A stretch of DNA of 19,028 nt, from contig JALVBA010000305.1 in NCBI GenBank assembly GCA_027010905.1, forward strand, positions 1 through 19,028. Reading direction: 5' to 3'. The notes under the pieces were generated by a model that saw nothing but the letters and a program-made list of their open reading frames with translations, made no database searches and was not told the origin of the DNA. Below, in pieces: positions 15,539 through 19,028 of this stretch. Within the stretch, counting starts at the first letter, position 1; each line of letters starts with the position of its first letter. The position numbers were made by a program, and so were the translations under genes. The DNA comes from Marinilabiliaceae bacterium (lineage in GTDB: Bacteria; Bacteroidota; Bacteroidia; Bacteroidales; Marinilabiliaceae).

Positions 15539-16813
15539 TTACTTCTTACTTACTACCATCTGTCCGATACGACAAGATAAACACTTTTTATGATTACAAT
15601 AGTAATTCTTCAAAAAAATTAGTGCTTGTGCCTGCGCTTCGTCTTTTGCCTTAAAAAAAATCTCACCCCATTGAGTCACTATACTATTTTTCTCTGCTGG
15701 CAAAAGAGTTAGCAAATCCAGAGCTTTACTCTTAAGCAAATCATCATTTTTACTCTTTGCATACATATAGATATAAGGTACAATTGAGTTGGCTATAATT
15801 AACCTTGCCGAGTTTACACCAACAGTTTTATCATCACTGCTTTTTGAAACTTTCCCTGGACGGTAGTGCTCTTTCCAGTAGTTAGAAGTACCTATCCTGA
15901 GCATCTCCTCCATCCTTTTCAGAGAGGGGGTGCTGATGATTGAATCAAACTGTCCGTGGTATTTATGTATGAGCATAGCAAACTGAGCAATGCGTACGGT
16001 TGGGAAGTTAGCAGGGCGCATCCTTAGAAAACGCCACAAGTGGCTATCGAGGCTACTAAGGCTATATTTATGAGCAAGGAAGTCATACTCCCGAATCAAT
16101 CTTTTCACATAGTCATCTTCCTGTTCTACATCGTCAAGCAGTCCAGCCTGTCCCAGAAGAAGAGCTTCAAGCTGAAACAGGTTATCGGCATGTTTCAGTA
16201 AAATTTTGTAGGGCGTTTGTCGAGCCAAATGTTCAAACGGTTCTACATTAACCCCAAACCCAAAACTGCGGGCTATTAAAATATAGAATACCTCATTCCA
16301 ATCGTTGTTTGCATGAACCAGATATCTGTTAATATCTTCATTTTTTCGTTCAATCTTTTCAACCAAAACCCTTTCAAGCCATTGGCTCATCTCAAAATCA
16401 CTAATCTGCGATAACTTACCCTCACACGCTACAAAGGATGACTTGCCTAAAAGGCTATTATAATTGTAAAGTAATGTATCGTCGTATAGCATCTCCCAAA
16501 CAGGAATATCCTCTCCTTTACTATTCAGCGTGGAGCCATTCTGCTCCTGCACAACATGTAAAATAACATTATCATAAACGGCATCTTTATGATGACCATG
16601 GGATATCCAATCTTTTTCACGAATATGAATCTCTACATTTCCTGCCCACAGTGTATCTTCAATCTTGATCTTTGCATTGAAAAAATCGGGGCCGGCATCG
16701 CTATTAGGTATTCCCGGATGAATAATCTCGAATTTCTGACCGTTAGTAGTTTGCAATCCTGCCTGATAGCACAATCTGTTTCCCCATAGAAAATGTAAGA
16801 ACTCTTCAGTCAT
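15539..16813 (-). CDS. DUF2851 family protein
   Basis: 424 residues, typical for this Bacteroidetes family of unknown function. The N-terminal block is strongly patterned: HPGIPNSDAGPDFFNAKI (32-49), GNVEIHIREKDW (58-69), H72, H74, D77, Y80 and VILHVV (83-88). This reads like a metal- or nucleic-acid-handling site, with Asp43, Glu61 and His63 in a D...ExH arrangement, but no activity is established. The middle is helical, with WRFLRMRPANFPTVRIAQFA (260-279). The C-terminus carries a Cys cluster, C406-x4-C411-x2-C414, perhaps binding zinc or a metal cluster. There is no signal peptide. The start at 16813 (MTEEFLHFLW) fits family members. Upstream is a 75-base gap after the protease gene, and the potassium channel follows downstream on the same strand. 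Confidence 0.88.
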   Translation of the reverse strand: MTEEFLHFLWGNRLCYQAGLQTTNGQKFEIIHPGIPNSDAGPDFFNAKIKIEDTLWAGNVEIHIREKDWISHGHHKDAVYDNVILHVVQEQNGSTLNSKGEDIPVWEMLYDDTLLYNYNSLLGKSSFVACEGKLSQISDFEMSQWLERVLVEKIERKNEDINRYLVHANNDWNEVFYILIARSFGFGVNVEPFEHLARQTPYKILLKHADNLFQLEALLLGQAGLLDDVEQEDDYVKRLIREYDFLAHKYSLSSLDSHLWRFLRMRPANFPTVRIAQFAMLIHKYHGQFDSIISTPSLKRMEEMLRIGTSNYWKEHYRPGKVSKSSDDKTVGVNSARLIIANSIVPYIYMYAKSKNDDLLKSKALDLLTLLPAEKNSIVTQWGEIFFKAKDEAQAQALIFLKNYYCNHKKCLSCRIGQMVVSKK

Positions 16814-16888
16814 TGCTTTAACTATTAAGATTACAATTTAGTAATATTTTATCAAATTATAATAATATGAAAAACAAACGGTTTATTT

Positions 16889-19028
16889 TTACCTAACCAC
16901 CACCTTCTTAGCGATAGTTTTATCACTAAAAATAAATCTGGCGATATAGATTCCGTATGATAATTGTGGAATGTCCACATATCCGGTGTTTGCACCCAAA
17001 AGATGCTTTTTATTGAACAACAACTCTCCCTTAATACTATAAAACTCTATCTGTAAAAGCTGCTGTTCAGAAACTTTATAAAACAGACGGTTCTCAACAG
17101 GATTTGGATAGACAATAAGATCAGCATCATTAGATATCCTGTCGTCATCTGAGGTATAGGTAACATCCGAAGCCAGAACATCAATCCAGTAGTTACCCTT
17201 AACACCGTCAGGATGAACCTCTGAGAATCTTTTCCACGAACTACCATCAAACAAGAAACCATACTCGTTTGTAACAGCTGATTCTGACACTATCTGATAT
17301 AGTGCTACCGTATCCGTTTGGGTTGCTCCATATTCAATCTCAATACCGGCAAAGAAGGAACCTGTAACACTTACCGGCTGATCGAATGACAACAGATACT
17401 CTCTGTTCTTTGCTACTGAAGATACAGCAAACGCTCTCTCAGCCAATAGACTCCCGGGACCGGAATAGCCCCCCTCCCACAACTTTAATCTCACGGTATC
17501 ATTTGCTCCTGTCAACCTTTGACCAAATACCAGATAGACTCCCTCCACGGTAGCTGATTGAATCCCGGAATAGTACTCGGCATACTCCGTAACTCCCAGA
17601 CTGTTATGCCCCGACCAGTAACCGGTTAGTCCGTCTCCTTCAAACAGTTGTACCGTATCGCTCTTTGTGAGATGACTTAACACCTGTGACGTATTGGAAT
17701 AGTAGTCAAACCCTGAAATATTTAATGCTCCTGTATTGTCCGGGTCTAACCAGTGAGCAACCTGCTGGTCATTTTCGGATAGGTAATCCCACATTTTATT
17801 TAGTCGTGCAAAATAGTCGTTAACTGAGTGACCGCAATAGGCCTCTCCTCCTGATAGTGTGCCAACCAATTCGGCGTTGGCATCAAACAACCCTCCACCT
17901 GACGAGCCTCCTTCAGTTGTTCCCGACTCCCACTTCTGAACCTGCCAGTGAGCATCTTTAACAAACGAGTCACCTCCAACAGAGTTGGCATCAAATGTAG
18001 TGGCTATAATATTGTCATTTTCTATCGCTATCTTTTTCACATCTCCCTGCGGATGGTGTATCGCAACAAAGGGAGCAGGAGGAGTTGTTGACCTGTTCCA
18101 GCCTGCCCAGTATGGCCGATATTGTACCGGAGGCATATTATCAATTTCAACAAGGGCAAAGTCAAGGGTGTCTACCTGTGCCTTTAAGGTTGATCCGGTT
18201 AATGTTTGACTCCTTGGTCCCTCAACAAAAGGAATGCATGAAGGTGTTTCGTAATTGAAAAAAAATATTATTGATTTATCAGAGTTAGCTGACGTGAGAC
18301 AATGAGCAGCAGTTATAAAATATGGTGTTCCATCGTTACGGGTATTATTGATGAGAGTACCGGTACAGAGAGTCTCGCCATCAACAATAATTTTACAAAC
18401 TGACTGCTGTACAGTATCGGGAGTAGCATCACTGCAATTAACATTCACATTACAGTCACCGGAATCACCAAACCAACCCGACGACTTAGTATCGCCCGAC
18501 AGATAGCCAAATATACCAAGATAATCGTGATTAACTGAACCAATTACCAACTCCGGCTCATAAGCTACAGCCTCCTCTTCTAGATACTCAATAATAATTT
18601 CATCGCCGGGCACGGGTGCAACAGCAAATATTCCGGATGATTTATTGTTTTGGTGTGTAAATGCTCCGAGAACAGTGCTTCTGTCGGGCGAATAGATAAA
18701 TAGTCTGCCTCCCTCAGGAATCTTAAACTTATTAAAAATAACATTCAGACTTAATGCACCTTCCGACTTTATTCTCATCCTCCAGAGCCTGCCACCGTTT
18801 GGAAGATTAAACCACTCACCATCATTATCGCAAGAGTAGTTAACTTTGAAGGAGTAAGCAAATTCGAGAGGTGTTATCCTGTTAAGGTTATCTGACATTA
18901 TTACTTTCTGTTCAGCCGGGATAGCAGGCAAAACTGTTGGATATGTATCGGACTCAAAGGAGGATGGCTGGCCTCCGTAGCTCAACTGACTGAAACCATA
19001 CCCGGTACTCAAAGCAGAGAGTATAATT
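16889..19028 (-). CDS. T9SS-exported lysyl-endopeptidase-like serine protease (N-terminus beyond window)
   Basis: At least 712 residues; the frame is still open at the window edge (IILSALSTGYG reads like the end of a signal peptide), so the start is not in view. Counting from the Leu codon at 19012 as residue 1, the protease is trypsin-fold. His237 is in ITAAHC, Asp284 in DFALVEI, Ser371 in GGSSGGG. WLDPDNTGALNISGFD (421-436) closely matches the end of Achromobacter lysyl endopeptidase as I recall it, and Asp399 in VNDYFARL falls where that enzyme keeps its lysine-selecting Asp225. After a beta-rich region (about 445-625) comes a T9SS type A sorting domain (632-707), with YPNPVENRLF and YGIYIARF and ending KKVVVR. 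Such proteins are exported through the outer membrane and anchored or released. Its role is probably extracellular protein digestion. Confidence 0.9.
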   Translation of the reverse strand, partial: IILSALSTGYGFSQLSYGGQPSSFESDTYPTVLPAIPAEQKVIMSDNLNRITPLEFAYSFKVNYSCDNDGEWFNLPNGGRLWRMRIKSEGALSLNVIFNKFKIPEGGRLFIYSPDRSTVLGAFTHQNNKSSGIFAVAPVPGDEIIIEYLEEEAVAYEPELVIGSVNHDYLGIFGYLSGDTKSSGWFGDSGDCNVNVNCSDATPDTVQQSVCKIIVDGETLCTGTLINNTRNDGTPYFITAAHCLTSANSDKSIIFFFNYETPSCIPFVEGPRSQTLTGSTLKAQVDTLDFALVEIDNMPPVQYRPYWAGWNRSTTPPAPFVAIHHPQGDVKKIAIENDNIIATTFDANSVGGDSFVKDAHWQVQKWESGTTEGGSSGGGLFDANAELVGTLSGGEAYCGHSVNDYFARLNKMWDYLSENDQQVAHWLDPDNTGALNISGFDYYSNTSQVLSHLTKSDTVQLFEGDGLTGYWSGHNSLGVTEYAEYYSGIQSATVEGVYLVFGQRLTGANDTVRLKLWEGGYSGPGSLLAERAFAVSSVAKNREYLLSFDQPVSVTGSFFAGIEIEYGATQTDTVALYQIVSESAVTNEYGFLFDGSSWKRFSEVHPDGVKGNYWIDVLASDVTYTSDDDRISNDADLIVYPNPVENRLFYKVSEQQLLQIEFYSIKGELLFNKKHLLGANTGYVDIPQLSYGIYIARFIFSDKTIAKKVVVR

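Noticed and set aside
19010..19012. TTG as start of the protease gene
   Set aside because: The frame stays open to the window edge and the codons before it read like a signal peptide, so the gene is cut by the window rather than starting here.
1..19028. Hidden mobile or defence system in the window
   Set aside because: No integrase, transposase, nuclease-toxin pair, restriction, CRISPR or phage gene is visible. Apart from the repeat element the genes are housekeeping or envelope functions with similar base composition.

Overview
The window is a stretch of chromosome from a Bacteroidetes bacterium, most likely of the order Bacteroidales. Four signs point there. The last gene ends in a type IX secretion (T9SS) C-terminal sorting domain. 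There is a DUF2851-family gene and a HmuY-like heme-binding domain. Upstream regions carry the Bacteroidetes promoter pattern TTTG-N18-21-TAnnTTTG. Shine-Dalgarno sites are largely absent. Base composition looks moderately AT-rich throughout, and I see no prophage, integrase, insertion sequence, CRISPR array, tRNA or rRNA gene.

Layout. Positions 1-390 hold a compound repeat: five degenerate ~44-bp units, each built around a CCTGYCC/GGACAGG dyad, framed by ~20-bp inverted repeats, with one strong hairpin. Next, on the minus strand, is recG (391-2490). After a 305-bp AT-rich gap come two plus-strand genes for exported proteins: a TPR protein (2796-4010) and a small lipoprotein (4091-4765). A hairpin separates them from a convergent minus-strand locus. 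There an open frame encoding a HmuY-like C-terminal domain (4813-5469) continues upstream into broken coding sequence (5470-5858), with two stops and two frame changes, behind two tandem promoters. Then comes a divergent FKBP-type isomerase (5995-6426, minus).

From 6499 to 14327 all genes are on the plus strand: a SAM-dependent methyltransferase, a LolD/MacB-type ABC ATPase, a ClC chloride transporter with CBS domains, a YebC/TACO1-family protein, a tandem universal stress protein, a secreted SPOR-domain protein, and a long PurF-like amidophosphoribosyltransferase. Several have their own promoter, so this is a row of mostly independent units rather than one operon. The right end is minus strand: an RCK-gated potassium channel (14410-15444), the DUF2851 protein (15539-16813), and a T9SS-exported lysyl-endopeptidase-like protease (16889 to the window edge, N-terminus cut off).

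Most of this is housekeeping and envelope biology. The parts that repay a second look are the repeat element beside recG, the decayed HmuY-like gene with intact-looking promoters, and the PurF-like enzyme, which keeps the PRPP loop and a propeptide but has lost the iron-sulfur ligands. Promoter positions also settle the start codons of the ABC ATPase and ClC genes. I did not find a convincing undescribed defence or mobile system.
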